Assembly (NCBI GenBank): GCA_023399635.1
Contig: JAEWOP010000070.1
Span: 1 to 48,534 of the forward strand
Source of the DNA: Pseudomonadota bacterium
Lineage (GTDB): Bacteria; Pseudomonadota; Alphaproteobacteria; Rhizobiales; Rhizobiaceae
Length of the DNA stretch: 48,534 nucleotides
Direction: 5' to 3'
Of this stretch, positions 40,401 to 48,534 are shown piece after piece. The number at the start of each line of letters is the position of its first letter. The stretch's first letter is position 1. The position numbers and the translations under genes are program-made. A model generated the notes under the pieces. That model had not been told where the DNA came from. It did no database searches and worked only from the letters and a program-made list of their open reading frames with translations.

Positions 40401-42029
40401 ATGGCGCGATATGTATTCATCACAGGCGGCGTGGTTTCTTCGCTCGGCAAAGGAATTGCCGCCGCTGCACTCGGAGCGTTGTTGCAGGCCCGCGGTTACC
40501 GGGTACGCCTTCGCAAGCTGGACCCCTACCTCAACGTTGATCCCGGCACCATGAGCCCGACCCAGCACGGCGAGGTGTTTGTTACCGACGACGGCGCGGA
40601 AACGGACCTGGATCTTGGCCACTACGAGCGGTTCACCGGGCGTTCGGCCACGAAGACCGACAACATCACCACTGGACGCATCTACAAGAACATCATCGAC
40701 AAGGAGCGTCGCGGCGACTATCTCGGCGCAACCGTTCAAGTCATTCCGCACGTGACTAACGAGATCAAGGATTTCGTGGTCGAAGGAAACGACGACTACG
40801 ACTTCGTTATCTGCGAAATCGGGGGCACGGTCGGCGACATCGAGGCGATGCCGTTCGTCGAGGCGATTCGCCAGCTTGGCAACGAGTTGCCACGGGGGGC
40901 TGCCGTCTACCTGCACCTGACCTTGATGCCCTATATTCCGGCTGCCGGTGAATTGAAGACCAAGCCGACACAGCACTCGGTGAAGGAACTGCAGGCGCTC
41001 GGCATTGCCCCCGACATCCTGCTGGTGCGCGCTGATCGTGAGATTCCGGAGGCTGAGCGCCGCAAGCTTTCCTTGTTCTGCAATGTCCGCCCGTCTGCGG
41101 TGATCCAAGCCTTGGACGTCGCCAATATCTATGACGTGCCGATGGCCTACCATAAGGAAGGTCTGGATTCCGAAGTGCTTGCCGCGTTTGGAATCGAGCC
41201 GGCACCAAAGCCGCGGCTGCACGCCTGGGAAGAAGTCTGCAACCGGATCCACACACCAGAAGGTGAGGTGACGATTGCCGTCGTAGGCAAGTACACCGGT
41301 CTCAAGGACGCCTACAAGTCCCTGATCGAGGCACTGCATCACGGCGGCATCGCCAATCAGGTCAAGGTAAAGCTCGAGTGGATCGAGTCAGAGGTCTTCG
41401 AGAAAGAGGACCCGGCGCCGTATCTGGAAAAGGTGCATGGCATTCTGGTGCCTGGCGGTTTTGGAGAACGTGGCGCACAAGGCAAGATCAACGCCGCCCG
41501 ATTTGCTCGCGAACGCAAGGTACCGTATTTCGGGATTTGCTTTGGCATGCAGATGGCTGTGCTTGAAGCGGCACGAAACCTGGCCGGGATCGAGAAGGCC
41601 TCGTCGACGGAATTCGGTCCAGCGGAGGAGCCGGTTGTCGGCCTGATGACAGAATGGGTCAAAGGGAATGCCTTAGAGCGGCGGGCTGCCGCGGGCGACC
41701 TTGGCGGCACGATGCGCCTTGGCGCCTATGACGCGACGTTGAAGAAAGAAACGAAAATCGCAGAGGTCTATGGATCAACAGCGATTTCCGAACGGCACCG
41801 CCATCGCTATGAGGTGAATGTCGATTACAAGGAGCGGCTTGAAGACTGTGGTCTGGTCTTCTCCGGCATGTCTCCAGACGGCCTGCTGCCGGAAACGATC
41901 GAGTATCCGGATCATCCGTGGTTCATCGGAGTCCAGTACCATCCTGAACTGAAGAGCCGCCCGCTCGATCCGCATCCGCTGTTTGCAAGCTTCATCGAAG
42001 CTGCACTGGAGCAGAGCCGCCTCGTTTGA
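40401..42029 (+). CDS. pyrG: CTP synthase
   Basis: Makes CTP from UTP, ATP and glutamine. The 542-residue protein has the family length. The synthetase domain starts ARYVFITGGVVSSLGKGIAAAALGALLQARGY (P-loop) and contains DPYLNVDPGTMSPTQHGEVFVTDDGAETDLDLGHYERF. The class I glutamine amidotransferase domain (about 290-542) has the oxyanion GILVPGGFGERG, the nucleophile Cys in YFGICFGMQ, and the His/Glu of GVQYHPELKSRP. The ATG at 40401 fits the family; the frame is open from 40377. It converges with the hemerythrin-like gene 22 bases away. Confidence 0.98.
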   Translation: MARYVFITGGVVSSLGKGIAAAALGALLQARGYRVRLRKLDPYLNVDPGTMSPTQHGEVFVTDDGAETDLDLGHYERFTGRSATKTDNITTGRIYKNIIDKERRGDYLGATVQVIPHVTNEIKDFVVEGNDDYDFVICEIGGTVGDIEAMPFVEAIRQLGNELPRGAAVYLHLTLMPYIPAAGELKTKPTQHSVKELQALGIAPDILLVRADREIPEAERRKLSLFCNVRPSAVIQALDVANIYDVPMAYHKEGLDSEVLAAFGIEPAPKPRLHAWEEVCNRIHTPEGEVTIAVVGKYTGLKDAYKSLIEALHHGGIANQVKVKLEWIESEVFEKEDPAPYLEKVHGILVPGGFGERGAQGKINAARFARERKVPYFGICFGMQMAVLEAARNLAGIEKASSTEFGPAEEPVVGLMTEWVKGNALERRAAAGDLGGTMRLGAYDATLKKETKIAEVYGSTAISERHRHRYEVNVDYKERLEDCGLVFSGMSPDGLLPETIEYPDHPWFIGVQYHPELKSRPLDPHPLFASFIEAALEQSRLV

Positions 42030-42051
42030 GTGGAACAGGGCGGTAGCCCAG

Positions 42052-42612
42052 CTAGAGGTCCACCTCAAAGAATCCAAGTGCCTCCTCGAGTTCCGCTTGT
42101 TCATAGTCGAAATGCGAATGAACTACGGCCTCGAGGACTTGGAACGCTTCCTCGAGCTCGACAAATTTCTCCGCCTCTGGTGTCTGAATAGCCGCCTCTG
42201 CACAGGTCTGGAGTCTATCGATCAGAGCGTGGATCACTGAATGCTCTTCCGCTAGCCGCTCGACGACCCTTGTCAGCCCCTCCAGGTGGCCCATCAAGGC
42301 GGGGAACACCCACTGATCCTCCGCGGTGTGGTGGAAGGTGAGCATCTGGCACTCTTGCCCACAAATGCTGCCCGACAGGCGGATATTGCGTGTCATGTCG
42401 AGATCTGCGATCGCCTCTACGGCGTCAGCGGGTTGTCGCAGTCGCGTCCCGACCTCATCCAGAACACGACGAACCTCCGCCATTTGTTGCAGATGCATCG
42501 CATGGATTGCGCCAAGGCGACGACCATGCCGCCTTTGCGCCGGCGTTAGCCCTTCAATCTTCGGTGCCTTTGGTCGCGTATCGTCATTCAGAAGGTCTAT
42601 GGTGAAAGGCAT
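42052..42612 (-). CDS. Hemerythrin HHE domain protein
   Basis: A 186-residue four-helix protein of the hemerythrin HHE family, which can bind a di-iron centre. Candidate iron ligands are His in GAIHAMHLQQM, TFHHTAEDQWVFPAL (HHxxE), EEHSVIHALID and VVHSHFDYEQAEL (HSHxxxE). Such proteins sense or store O2, NO or iron; the role here is unknown. The N-terminal 40 residues are polar. It is 57 bases downstream of the photolyase gene on the same strand and may be the last gene of that long operon. Confidence 0.92.
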   Translation of the reverse strand: MPFTIDLLNDDTRPKAPKIEGLTPAQRRHGRRLGAIHAMHLQQMAEVRRVLDEVGTRLRQPADAVEAIADLDMTRNIRLSGSICGQECQMLTFHHTAEDQWVFPALMGHLEGLTRVVERLAEEHSVIHALIDRLQTCAEAAIQTPEAEKFVELEEAFQVLEAVVHSHFDYEQAELEEALGFFEVDL

Positions 42613-42669
42613 GGCAAATCCGAAGTTGTTCTCGACCGGTTTCTGCGTCGGCGGGGAGTTCCATCGTGT

Positions 42670-44124
42670 TCAGCCTGGTCGACCCATGTTCCGATAAGCG
42701 GCAAGCGCGCGATCTCTTGCCTCAGAGTGATTGACGATTGGCTTCGGATACGTCCGGCCAAGCACGACACCTGCCTGCTCCAGCACTATGTCTGGGGCTT
42801 CGAAAGGACGGTGGATATATCGTCGTTCGAGCCTGGCGAGTTCCGGCACATATTGCTTCACATAATCCCCATCCGGATCGAACTTCTCTCCCTGCAGCAC
42901 CGGATTGAAGATGCGAAAGAAAGGCGAGGCGTCGGCGCCGGAGCCGGCGACCCATTGCCAGCCTGCTGCATTGTTTGCAGGATCGGCGTCAACCAAGGTG
43001 TCGCCGAACCAATCCTGCCCTTTGCGCCAGTCGATCATGAGGTCCTTGATCAGAAAGGACGCCGTAATCATGCGGACGCGATTATGCATGAAGCCCTCCT
43101 GCCACAACTGGCGCATCCCGGCGTCAACGATGGGATAGCCGGTCAGTCCTTTTGTCCAGGCGTGAAACAAGTCTTTCTCAAAGCTCCATTCAAACTTGTC
43201 GAAGGAAGCGTTCCAGTTGCGGACAGCAAGATCAGGAAACTCGATCAACAAGCTGTAGCTGAAGTCGCGCCAGGCGAGTTCGCGCCGAAAGTGCATGATC
43301 TGTGCCGGGTTCAGGTCTCGCCGGCCGTTCGTTGCATGCCATGCCTGGCTCGGCGTGATCTCACCATGGGTGAGGTGAGGAGAAAGCCTAGACGTGACGT
43401 CCTTGGCTGGGAAGTCTCGGCCACTCTTATAGTCGCTCAGACCGCTGTCGATGAAGCTCTCAAGCCTCGCCTGAGCGCCTGCTTCGCCTGGTGTCCAGAT
43501 CGAGCCGAAAGATGCGGCCCAGTCCGGTTTCACGGGCAGGAGGTCCCAATCCTCCAGCCGCTCTGACTCAGGCTGTGAGGAGGCGCCGTTGATGGTTCGT
43601 GGAGCCTCAAGCGGCTCCGCCGGTTCTCCCAATGCCTGCATTGCCTTCCAAAACGGCGTGAAGACACGGAACGCGGTACCGGCGCCGGTACGCACGGCGG
43701 TGGGCTCGTGGAGAAGCTGCCCGTGAAAGGCATGTACTAAAACGCCGACCTTCTCCGGGGAACGACCGATCTCACGATCAACCGCATCACGCTCATAACA
43801 GCGGTTGAGATAGACGTGAGAGGCCCCGGTCAGTCGTGCGACCTCCCTAATCACCGTCTCGGCTGCGCCGGACATCAGGATCAAGTCGGCGCCTCGACCG
43901 CGCAAATCCTCCCTTAGCGCTGTCAATGAATGATGCAGCCACCAAGCTTGCGCCGCCCCCATCGGCATAACGCTGCTTGGTTCGGGCTCCCGGATGAAAA
44001 GCGCAATTACCGGCGCTCCCGTCTCCACCGCCGCATTCAGTGCGGCATTGTCCGCCAAGCGAAGATCACGGCGAAACCACACAAGGACAGGCGAGGAAGA
44101 TGAATCGAACAAAGGCTGCTCCAC
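42670..44124 (-). CDS. phr: Deoxyribodipyrimidine photolyase
   Basis: Light-driven repair of cyclobutane pyrimidine dimers, 484 residues. The N-terminal antenna domain starts VLVWFRRDLRLADNAALNAAVETGAPVIALF. The C-terminal FAD-binding helical domain contains SRLSPHLTHGEITPSQAWHA, FRRELAWRDFSYSLL, GLTGYPIVDAGMRQLWQEGFMHNRVRMITASFLIKDL, and WFGDTLVDADPANNAAGWQWVAGSGADASPFFRIFNP. These are the class I photolyase signatures, including the tryptophans that carry electrons to FAD. It starts 41 bases after the moeA stop, with no terminator between. Confidence 0.96.
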   Translation of the reverse strand: MEQPLFDSSSSPVLVWFRRDLRLADNAALNAAVETGAPVIALFIREPEPSSVMPMGAAQAWWLHHSLTALREDLRGRGADLILMSGAAETVIREVARLTGASHVYLNRCYERDAVDREIGRSPEKVGVLVHAFHGQLLHEPTAVRTGAGTAFRVFTPFWKAMQALGEPAEPLEAPRTINGASSQPESERLEDWDLLPVKPDWAASFGSIWTPGEAGAQARLESFIDSGLSDYKSGRDFPAKDVTSRLSPHLTHGEITPSQAWHATNGRRDLNPAQIMHFRRELAWRDFSYSLLIEFPDLAVRNWNASFDKFEWSFEKDLFHAWTKGLTGYPIVDAGMRQLWQEGFMHNRVRMITASFLIKDLMIDWRKGQDWFGDTLVDADPANNAAGWQWVAGSGADASPFFRIFNPVLQGEKFDPDGDYVKQYVPELARLERRYIHRPFEAPDIVLEQAGVVLGRTYPKPIVNHSEARDRALAAYRNMGRPG

Positions 44125-44165
44125 CGGCTTTTCTACAGGCTTTACGCCGTACCAGATAGGCTAGA

Positions 44166-45380
44166 TCAGTGTCTCAACAGCAGAACGGGGCAGGGCGCTC
44201 CCGCCGGAAGGAGCGGCGCGTGCGGTGGGCGAATGATCAAGGCGTCTGAGCGGGCGAGGATCTTCATCATCGACGAATCCTGCTTCCGGAAGGCCTCCGC
44301 CCTCAGATTGCCTTCGCGGTCGCGCGCGAGGGTCGCGCGCAGGTAATCCTGCCGCCCGTCGTTTGCCGGCAGATCATGTGCGGCGAGCGCTTGCGCCTCA
44401 CGCGGTTTTTCGGGGAGGCGGGCCAGCGTGCGCACCAGCGGCTCAAGGAAAAGCAGGCTGCAGACGAGGCTTGCCACCGGGTTGCCCGGCAGGCCGAGTA
44501 CCTGCATTCGGCCAAGCCTTCCCACCATCAGCGGCTTCCCGGGACGCATCGCAAGGCGCCAGAAATCGAGCTCCATGCCAGCCGCCCTCAAGGTAGACTG
44601 AACAAGATCATGATCACCAACGGACGCGCCGCCCAAGGTGACCAGGACGTCGACATCCGAGGTGCCAGCAAGGTCAATTGCCGCGCGGATTGCCTCGCGA
44701 TTATCAGGTACGATGCCTAGATCAAGCACCTCGCCACCGTTGTCACGGATGAGGGCTGCGACGCCGAAAGTGTTGGAGGCAATGATCTGGCCCGGGCCTG
44801 GAGTGCCCCCAGGTGGCAGGAGTTCGTCGCCGGTGGCAAGAACCGCAACCTTTGGCCGACGATAAACAGAGAGCGTAGGGTGGTTCATTGCCGCAGCAAC
44901 GGTCAGATGCGAATAGTCGAGAACGGTGCCCGGCTCCAGGACGTTTTCCTCATCTGAAAAGTCCTGGCCACGCGGCCGGATATGTCGCCCCCTGGTGACG
45001 GCGGCTTTCGTCCGGATGCGGTTTAGGCCGGCTGGTTCGACATCTTCCTGGATGATGATCGCATCTGCGCCTTCAGGAAGAGGCGCGCCAGTTAAGATTC
45101 GCACAGCCTCGCCTTCGGATACGCGGCCGGTATAAGGATGTCCGGCGGCGGCTGTTCCGATCACGGAGAGTTCCGTGCCGACGTCCGGCGCATCCTCTGC
45201 GCGGAGAGCATAGCCATCCATGGCCGATGCATCGAAAGGCGGTTGATTGAGCCGTGCGGTAGCGACTTCTGCGAGCACTCTTCCACCTGCCTGATGCAGT
45301 GAAAGCGTCTCTGTCTCTGCGATAGGCCGAGCCTGGGAGAGGAGACGTGCCTTAGCCTCGGCGACAGGAAGCAAGGCCAT
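44166..45380 (-). CDS. moeA: Molybdopterin molybdenumtransferase MoeA
   Basis: Inserts molybdate into adenylylated molybdopterin, 404 residues. Family segments in order: HQAGGRVLAEVATARLNQPPFDASAMDGYALRAED, the GAPLPEGADAIIIQEDV loop, and RPRGQDFSDEENVLEPG. Then come VAVLATGDELLPPG, the MPT-binding TLGGASVGDHDLVQ, MRPGKPLMVGRL and LPGNPVASLVCSLLFLEPL. The ATG at 45380 follows the moaC stop by two bases, and a TTG at 45386 overlapping moaC is an alternative. It sits in the ppiD-trpD-trpC-moaC-moeA unit. Confidence 0.97.
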   Translation of the reverse strand: MALLPVAEAKARLLSQARPIAETETLSLHQAGGRVLAEVATARLNQPPFDASAMDGYALRAEDAPDVGTELSVIGTAAAGHPYTGRVSEGEAVRILTGAPLPEGADAIIIQEDVEPAGLNRIRTKAAVTRGRHIRPRGQDFSDEENVLEPGTVLDYSHLTVAAAMNHPTLSVYRRPKVAVLATGDELLPPGGTPGPGQIIASNTFGVAALIRDNGGEVLDLGIVPDNREAIRAAIDLAGTSDVDVLVTLGGASVGDHDLVQSTLRAAGMELDFWRLAMRPGKPLMVGRLGRMQVLGLPGNPVASLVCSLLFLEPLVRTLARLPEKPREAQALAAHDLPANDGRQDYLRATLARDREGNLRAEAFRKQDSSMMKILARSDALIIRPPHAPLLPAGAPCPVLLLRH

Positions 45381-45382
45381 GC

Positions 45383-45874
45383 TCAATCATCCGTCCGGCG
45401 ATAGGCGCCGGATTTCCCGCCGGTCTTTTCCAGTAGACGGATCGAACCGATCTCCATGCCCTTGTCTGCAGCCTTCGCCATATCGTAGATGGTCAAGCAA
45501 GCCACGGACACGGCCGTCAGCGCCTCCATCTCAACGCCCGTCTTGCCCGTGAGCTTAGCTGTCGCCGTCACCCTTAGTCCCGGAAGTGCGTGATCTTCTG
45601 TAATTTCCACGCTGACCTTGGTGAGCATCAGCGGATGGCAGAGCGGGATCAGATCGGCGGTCTTCTTGGCCGCCATGATCCCGGCGAGCCGCGCCGTGCC
45701 GATCACATCACCCTTCCTGGCATTTCCCTGTTGTATGAGCGCGAGGGTCTCCGGCAGCATCCGGACGAAACCTTCTGCTGTTGCCGTTCGCTCGGTTTCC
45801 GCCTTGCTACCGACATCAACCATGTTCGCTTCGCCGGAAGCACCGATATGGGTAAGGCCCGGCGCGTCCGACAT
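45383..45874 (-). CDS. moaC: Cyclic pyranopterin monophosphate synthase MoaC
   Basis: Completes cyclic pyranopterin monophosphate with MoaA in molybdenum-cofactor synthesis. The 163-residue protein contains GEANMVDVGSKAETERTA, LIPLCHPLMLTKVSVE (active-site region), TGVEMEALTAVSVACLTIYDMAKAADKGMEIGSIRLLEKTGGKSG. Length and motifs are normal. The ATG at 45874 overlaps the trpC stop as ATGA, showing translational coupling. The frame continues to 46003, but that part is antisense-like filler within trpC. Confidence 0.97.
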   Translation of the reverse strand: MSDAPGLTHIGASGEANMVDVGSKAETERTATAEGFVRMLPETLALIQQGNARKGDVIGTARLAGIMAAKKTADLIPLCHPLMLTKVSVEITEDHALPGLRVTATAKLTGKTGVEMEALTAVSVACLTIYDMAKAADKGMEIGSIRLLEKTGGKSGAYRRTDD

Positions 45875-46689
45875 CACTCTGCCGCCACGGATGCGGAGGT
45901 GCCGGCCAGCAAGTTGCGGGTCGCTGCTGCGACGTCGTCCTGGCGCATCAGGCTCTCGCCGACAAGAAATGTCGTGAGACCAGATTTTTGCAGACGCAGG
46001 CAATCCTGGTGGGTGAAGATACCGCTTTCGCCAACCATCAGGCGATCATCGGGAACGCGCTTCGCAAGTTTCTCCGACGTTTCCAGGCTGACCTCGAATG
46101 TACGCAAGTTCCGGTTGTTGATTCCGATCAGCGGCGATGAGAGCTTCAGTGCGCGTTCAGTCTCCTCCTCATCGTGAACCTCCACCAAAACATCCATTCC
46201 GAGCGAGAACGCCTCGTCCTCTAGCCTTCGCGCCTCGTCGTCCGTCAGTGAGGCCATGATCAGGAGGATGCAGTCTGCGCCCCAGGCGCGTGCTTCATGG
46301 ACCTGATAGGTATCGAACATGAAGTCCTTGCGCAGTGCCGGCAGTGAACACGCTTCCCGCGCGGCGGAAAGAAACTCGGGCGCGCCCTGAAAGCTTGGAG
46401 TGTCGGTCAGAACCGAGAGGCAGGCAGCGCCGCCTTGTTCGTATGCGACGGCGAGGGCAGGTGGATCGAAGTCGGGTCGGATGAGACCTTTTGAAGGACT
46501 CGCCTTCTTGATTTCGGCGATCAGCCCGAAGGTACCGTCAGTTTGCCGTTGCGTCAGGGCTTGATAGAAACCACGCGGTGCGCTTTGCTCCGCGGCCATG
46601 GCTTTAAGGTCGGCCAGTGAGACTTGACCCTTGGACGCCTCGATCTCTGCGCGCTTGTAGGCCTCGATTTTCTTCAGGATGTCCGTCAT
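45874..46689 (-). CDS. trpC: Indole-3-glycerol phosphate synthase
   Basis: Fourth step of tryptophan synthesis, 271 residues, monofunctional (no fused TrpF). Motifs: LIAEIKKASPSKGLIRPDFDP (catalytic Lys), CLSVLTDTPSFQGAPEFL, LRKDFMFDTYQVHEARAWGADCILLI, LVEVHDEEETERAL, IGINNRNLRTFEV and VGESGIFTHQD. It overlaps moaC by one ATGA and starts nine bases after the trpD stop. Confidence 0.98.
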   Translation of the reverse strand: MTDILKKIEAYKRAEIEASKGQVSLADLKAMAAEQSAPRGFYQALTQRQTDGTFGLIAEIKKASPSKGLIRPDFDPPALAVAYEQGGAACLSVLTDTPSFQGAPEFLSAAREACSLPALRKDFMFDTYQVHEARAWGADCILLIMASLTDDEARRLEDEAFSLGMDVLVEVHDEEETERALKLSSPLIGINNRNLRTFEVSLETSEKLAKRVPDDRLMVGESGIFTHQDCLRLQKSGLTTFLVGESLMRQDDVAAATRNLLAGTSASVAAE

Positions 46690-46698
46690 CGGAGGCCC

Positions 46699-47715
46699 CT
46701 ATTTATCTTCGTTCGACACAGCGACCAAACGGTCGAGCGCAGCGGCGGCCTTGCCGCTGTCGAGTGCTTCGGAGGCAACCTGCATCCCATCGGCAATATC
46801 CACCGCCTTCCCGGCCACCACAAGGGCAGCCGCTGCATTGCAAAGCGAAATGTCCCGGTAGGCATTCTTTGCACCACTGAGAACAGCACGAAGGGCGGAT
46901 GCATTGGCGACCCCGTCACCACCTTTCAGTTCGGCGAGCGTTGCCACGGGCACGCCGAAATCTGCGGGAGACAGGTCGAAGCTGCGAATCTTGCCGTCTT
47001 CCAGTGCCACCACATTGGTGGTTCCGGTGGTGGTGATCTCATCCATACCATCACCATAAACGACCCAGACCCGTTCCGACCCCAGATCACGCAACACTTC
47101 GGCGATCGGCATGAGCCACCGCGGCGAGAAGACGCCGAGCAGCTGCCGTTTGGCTCCGGCTGGGTTGGAAAGGGGGCCCAGGATATTGAAGATCGTCCGT
47201 GTCCCCAGTTCAACGCGCGTTGGACCGACATGGCGCATCGCCGAATGATGCATCGAGGCAAACATGAAGCCAATGCCTGCTTGCGCGATACAGCGGCCGA
47301 TCTTGTCCGCGCCGATTTCCAGGTTCACTCCCAGCGCCGATAACGCGTCCGCCGCGCCGGATTTGGAGCTCAGGGCGCGGTTACCATGCTTGGCGACTGG
47401 AACGCCACAACCTGCGACGATCAGGGAAGCAAGCGTCGAGATGTTGTAGGTTCCTGTACCATCACCGCCGGTGCCAACGATGTCGACCGCGTTTGCCGGC
47501 GCTTCGACGCGCAACATCTTCGACCGCATCGTGGAAACTGCACCTGCGATTTCGTCGACAGTCTCACCGCGCACACGCAACGCCATCAGGAAAGCACCGA
47601 TCTGCGCGGGCGTCGCTTCTCCCGACATCAGGATATCGAACGCCTCGCGTGCCTCGTCACGACTTAGGCTATCGCCGTTTGCGACCTTCGCGATGAGCGG
47701 CTTCAGTTCCGGCAT
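46699..47715 (-). CDS. trpD: Anthranilate phosphoribosyltransferase
   Basis: Second step of tryptophan synthesis, joining anthranilate and PRPP, 338 residues, not fused to TrpG. Characteristic segments: ANAVDIVGTGGDGTGTYNISTLASLIVAGCGVPVAKHGNRALSSKSGAADALSALGVNLE (PRPP and metal binding), FASMHHSAMRHVGPTRVELGTRTIFNILGPLSNPAGAKRQLLGVFS and VVYGDGMDEITTTGTTNV. It starts 16 bases after the ppiD stop. trpE/trpG are elsewhere. Confidence 0.98.
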   Translation of the reverse strand: MPELKPLIAKVANGDSLSRDEAREAFDILMSGEATPAQIGAFLMALRVRGETVDEIAGAVSTMRSKMLRVEAPANAVDIVGTGGDGTGTYNISTLASLIVAGCGVPVAKHGNRALSSKSGAADALSALGVNLEIGADKIGRCIAQAGIGFMFASMHHSAMRHVGPTRVELGTRTIFNILGPLSNPAGAKRQLLGVFSPRWLMPIAEVLRDLGSERVWVVYGDGMDEITTTGTTNVVALEDGKIRSFDLSPADFGVPVATLAELKGGDGVANASALRAVLSGAKNAYRDISLCNAAAALVVAGKAVDIADGMQVASEALDSGKAAAALDRLVAVSNEDK

Positions 47716-47731
47716 GGTCCGATCGTCCTTC

Positions 47732-48534
47732 TTAGCGGATCGTGCTGACCACCTGTTCGGCGACAGCTTGATTGATGGACACGCCGTAGTCGTTCTGCAG
47801 GCGATTGACCATTTGATCTAGCATGTCGTCGCCAGCTGACTGTGCCAGCCGCTGCAGCGGCTCATCGCCCGACAGCGCGTCCGCCGGAGCCTGTTGCGAA
47901 TCGGTGACCTTGATCAAAAGCCGGCTTTCGCCATCCGCTCCAACCGCACTGGCAACCAGACCAACCGGTCCTGCAAACAGTGCAGAAATTGCTTCAGGAC
48001 CGAAGGTAACATCCTCGCCATTGCGCCGCAGGCCCTGCTTTGTTTCCACGGCCACGCCGAGATCTTCTGCAATCGCGGCAAGGGTCTCCCCGGCTTCGAC
48101 CCGCTGCTTGAGCTCGGTCGCACGCGCGCCGAGCGCTTCGCGCTGCTGCTCCGCAGTCCAGTCGGCAACAACACGCTCCCGTACTTCGTCAAGAGCACGG
48201 TCGCGTTCCGCGCTGATCTCGTCGACCTCGAACCAGACATAGCCGTTGTTTGCCAGAGAGACCGCCATCGGCTGTGCCCCTGGCTCCGTGCGGAACACTT
48301 CGGTCAAGAATGTCTCCGCTGCCGGGAGGCTGTTGATCTTGTTGCCTTCCTGGTCGTTGCCGGATGAATCCACAGTGACAGTTGCGGTTGTCAAATTCAG
48401 CTCCCGGGCAGCTTCCTCGAGCGTGGTGCCACCGGCGCGGATATCCTCGAACCTGTCGTGAGTATCCATTAACTGCTGAGAGCCCGCAGCGAGCGCAAGC
48501 TGGTCGCGGATCTCGCCCGCCACCTCTTCGAAGG
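47732..48534 (-). CDS. Peptidylprolyl isomerase PpiD-like, C-terminal part
   Basis: The C-terminal 266 or so residues of a SurA/PpiD-type periplasmic folding factor; the gene runs off the end of the window. The frame is open through the last base, and an internal GTG at 48523 is not the true start. Visible content is the helical SurA-like C-terminal region (EEAARELNLTTATVTVDSSGNDQEGNKINSLPAAETFLTEVF, VWFEVDEISAERDRALDEVRERVVADWTAEQ). The parvulin domain itself and the membrane anchor lie outside. Its position directly before trpD is the usual one for ppiD in Rhizobiaceae. Confidence 0.9.
   Translation of the reverse strand, partial: FEEVAGEIRDQLALAAGSQQLMDTHDRFEDIRAGGTTLEEAARELNLTTATVTVDSSGNDQEGNKINSLPAAETFLTEVFRTEPGAQPMAVSLANNGYVWFEVDEISAERDRALDEVRERVVADWTAEQQREALGARATELKQRVEAGETLAAIAEDLGVAVETKQGLRRNGEDVTFGPEAISALFAGPVGLVASAVGADGESRLLIKVTDSQQAPADALSGDEPLQRLAQSAGDDMLDQMVNRLQNDYGVSINQAVAEQVVSTIR

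Noticed and set aside
40356..41342. Minus-strand frame of 328 codons inside pyrG
   Set aside because: Antisense to CTP synthase, whose both domains are complete and in frame.

Overview
The window is a contiguous stretch of ordinary, gene-dense, GC-rich chromosome from an alphaproteobacterium, most likely a member of the Rhizobiaceae (Rhizobium/Agrobacterium/Sinorhizobium group). That placement rests on several kinds of protein: a DUF1489 protein, a BTLCP-type transglutaminase-like peptidase, a DUF2336 protein, a DacA-type carboxypeptidase with a C-terminal SPOR domain, and a bacteriophytochrome fused to an HWE-type kinase and a receiver as in Agrobacterium Agp2. It is also supported by neighbourhoods common in this group (iron-sulfur scaffold/yidD/thrS, tpiA/secG/pyrG, ppiD/trpD/trpC/moaC/moeA). 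I saw no insertion sequence, prophage, CRISPR array, tRNA or rRNA.

Layout. 1-3.2 kb (minus): purB, rpe and an orphan periplasmic solute-binding protein. 3.4-8.7 kb (plus): a tightly coupled six-gene operon (flavin reductase, MoxR ATPase, CoxE-like VWA protein, two half-size XdhC proteins, and a molybdopterin-binding/nucleotidyltransferase fusion). It looks like the maturation apparatus of a molybdenum hydroxylase whose structural genes are absent here. 8.8-13.6 kb: a BON protein, a deformylase-like protein lacking two metal ligands, mgtE, a MerR regulator with a near-perfect palindromic operator, a DUF1624 membrane acyltransferase with a cysteine-rich tail and a DUF599 membrane protein. 13.8-16.4 kb: a 33-residue membrane mini-gene with its own promoter and terminator, sdaA, DUF1489, and a small unknown protein. 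16.5-20.1 kb (minus): dac, BTLCP peptidase and a PilZ protein, with two long intergenic stretches that carry several terminators.

20.2-26.9 kb: rhomboid protease, CBS protein, patatin, hisI, folE, then a NifU-like scaffold abutting yidD and thrS. 27-32.4 kb: a secreted protein made of three similar modules, a translationally coupled nitroreductase/flavin reductase pair, a DUF2336 protein, an unknown exported protein, a probable acetyltransferase remnant and an AI-2E family permease. 32.5-35.7 kb: heme oxygenase overlapping a bacteriophytochrome kinase, a complete red/far-red light sensor. 35.7-42.0 kb: parE, a secreted alpha/beta hydrolase, tpiA, secG and pyrG. 42.0-48.5 kb (minus): ppiD (cut by the window edge), trpD, trpC, moaC, moeA, photolyase and a hemerythrin-like protein, all spaced as one transcription unit.

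Themes. Molybdenum-cofactor biology appears twice (general moaC/moeA, and the specialised maturation operon). Light biology appears twice (phytochrome and photolyase). Several proteins keep a fold but have lost hallmark residues (deformylase-like, NifU-like), which makes them the best candidates for altered function. I found no single dramatic new system; the strongest leads are those degenerate enzymes, the orphan Mo-hydroxylase maturation operon, the MerR palindrome, the mini-gene and a possible small RNA near 19.0-19.4 kb.
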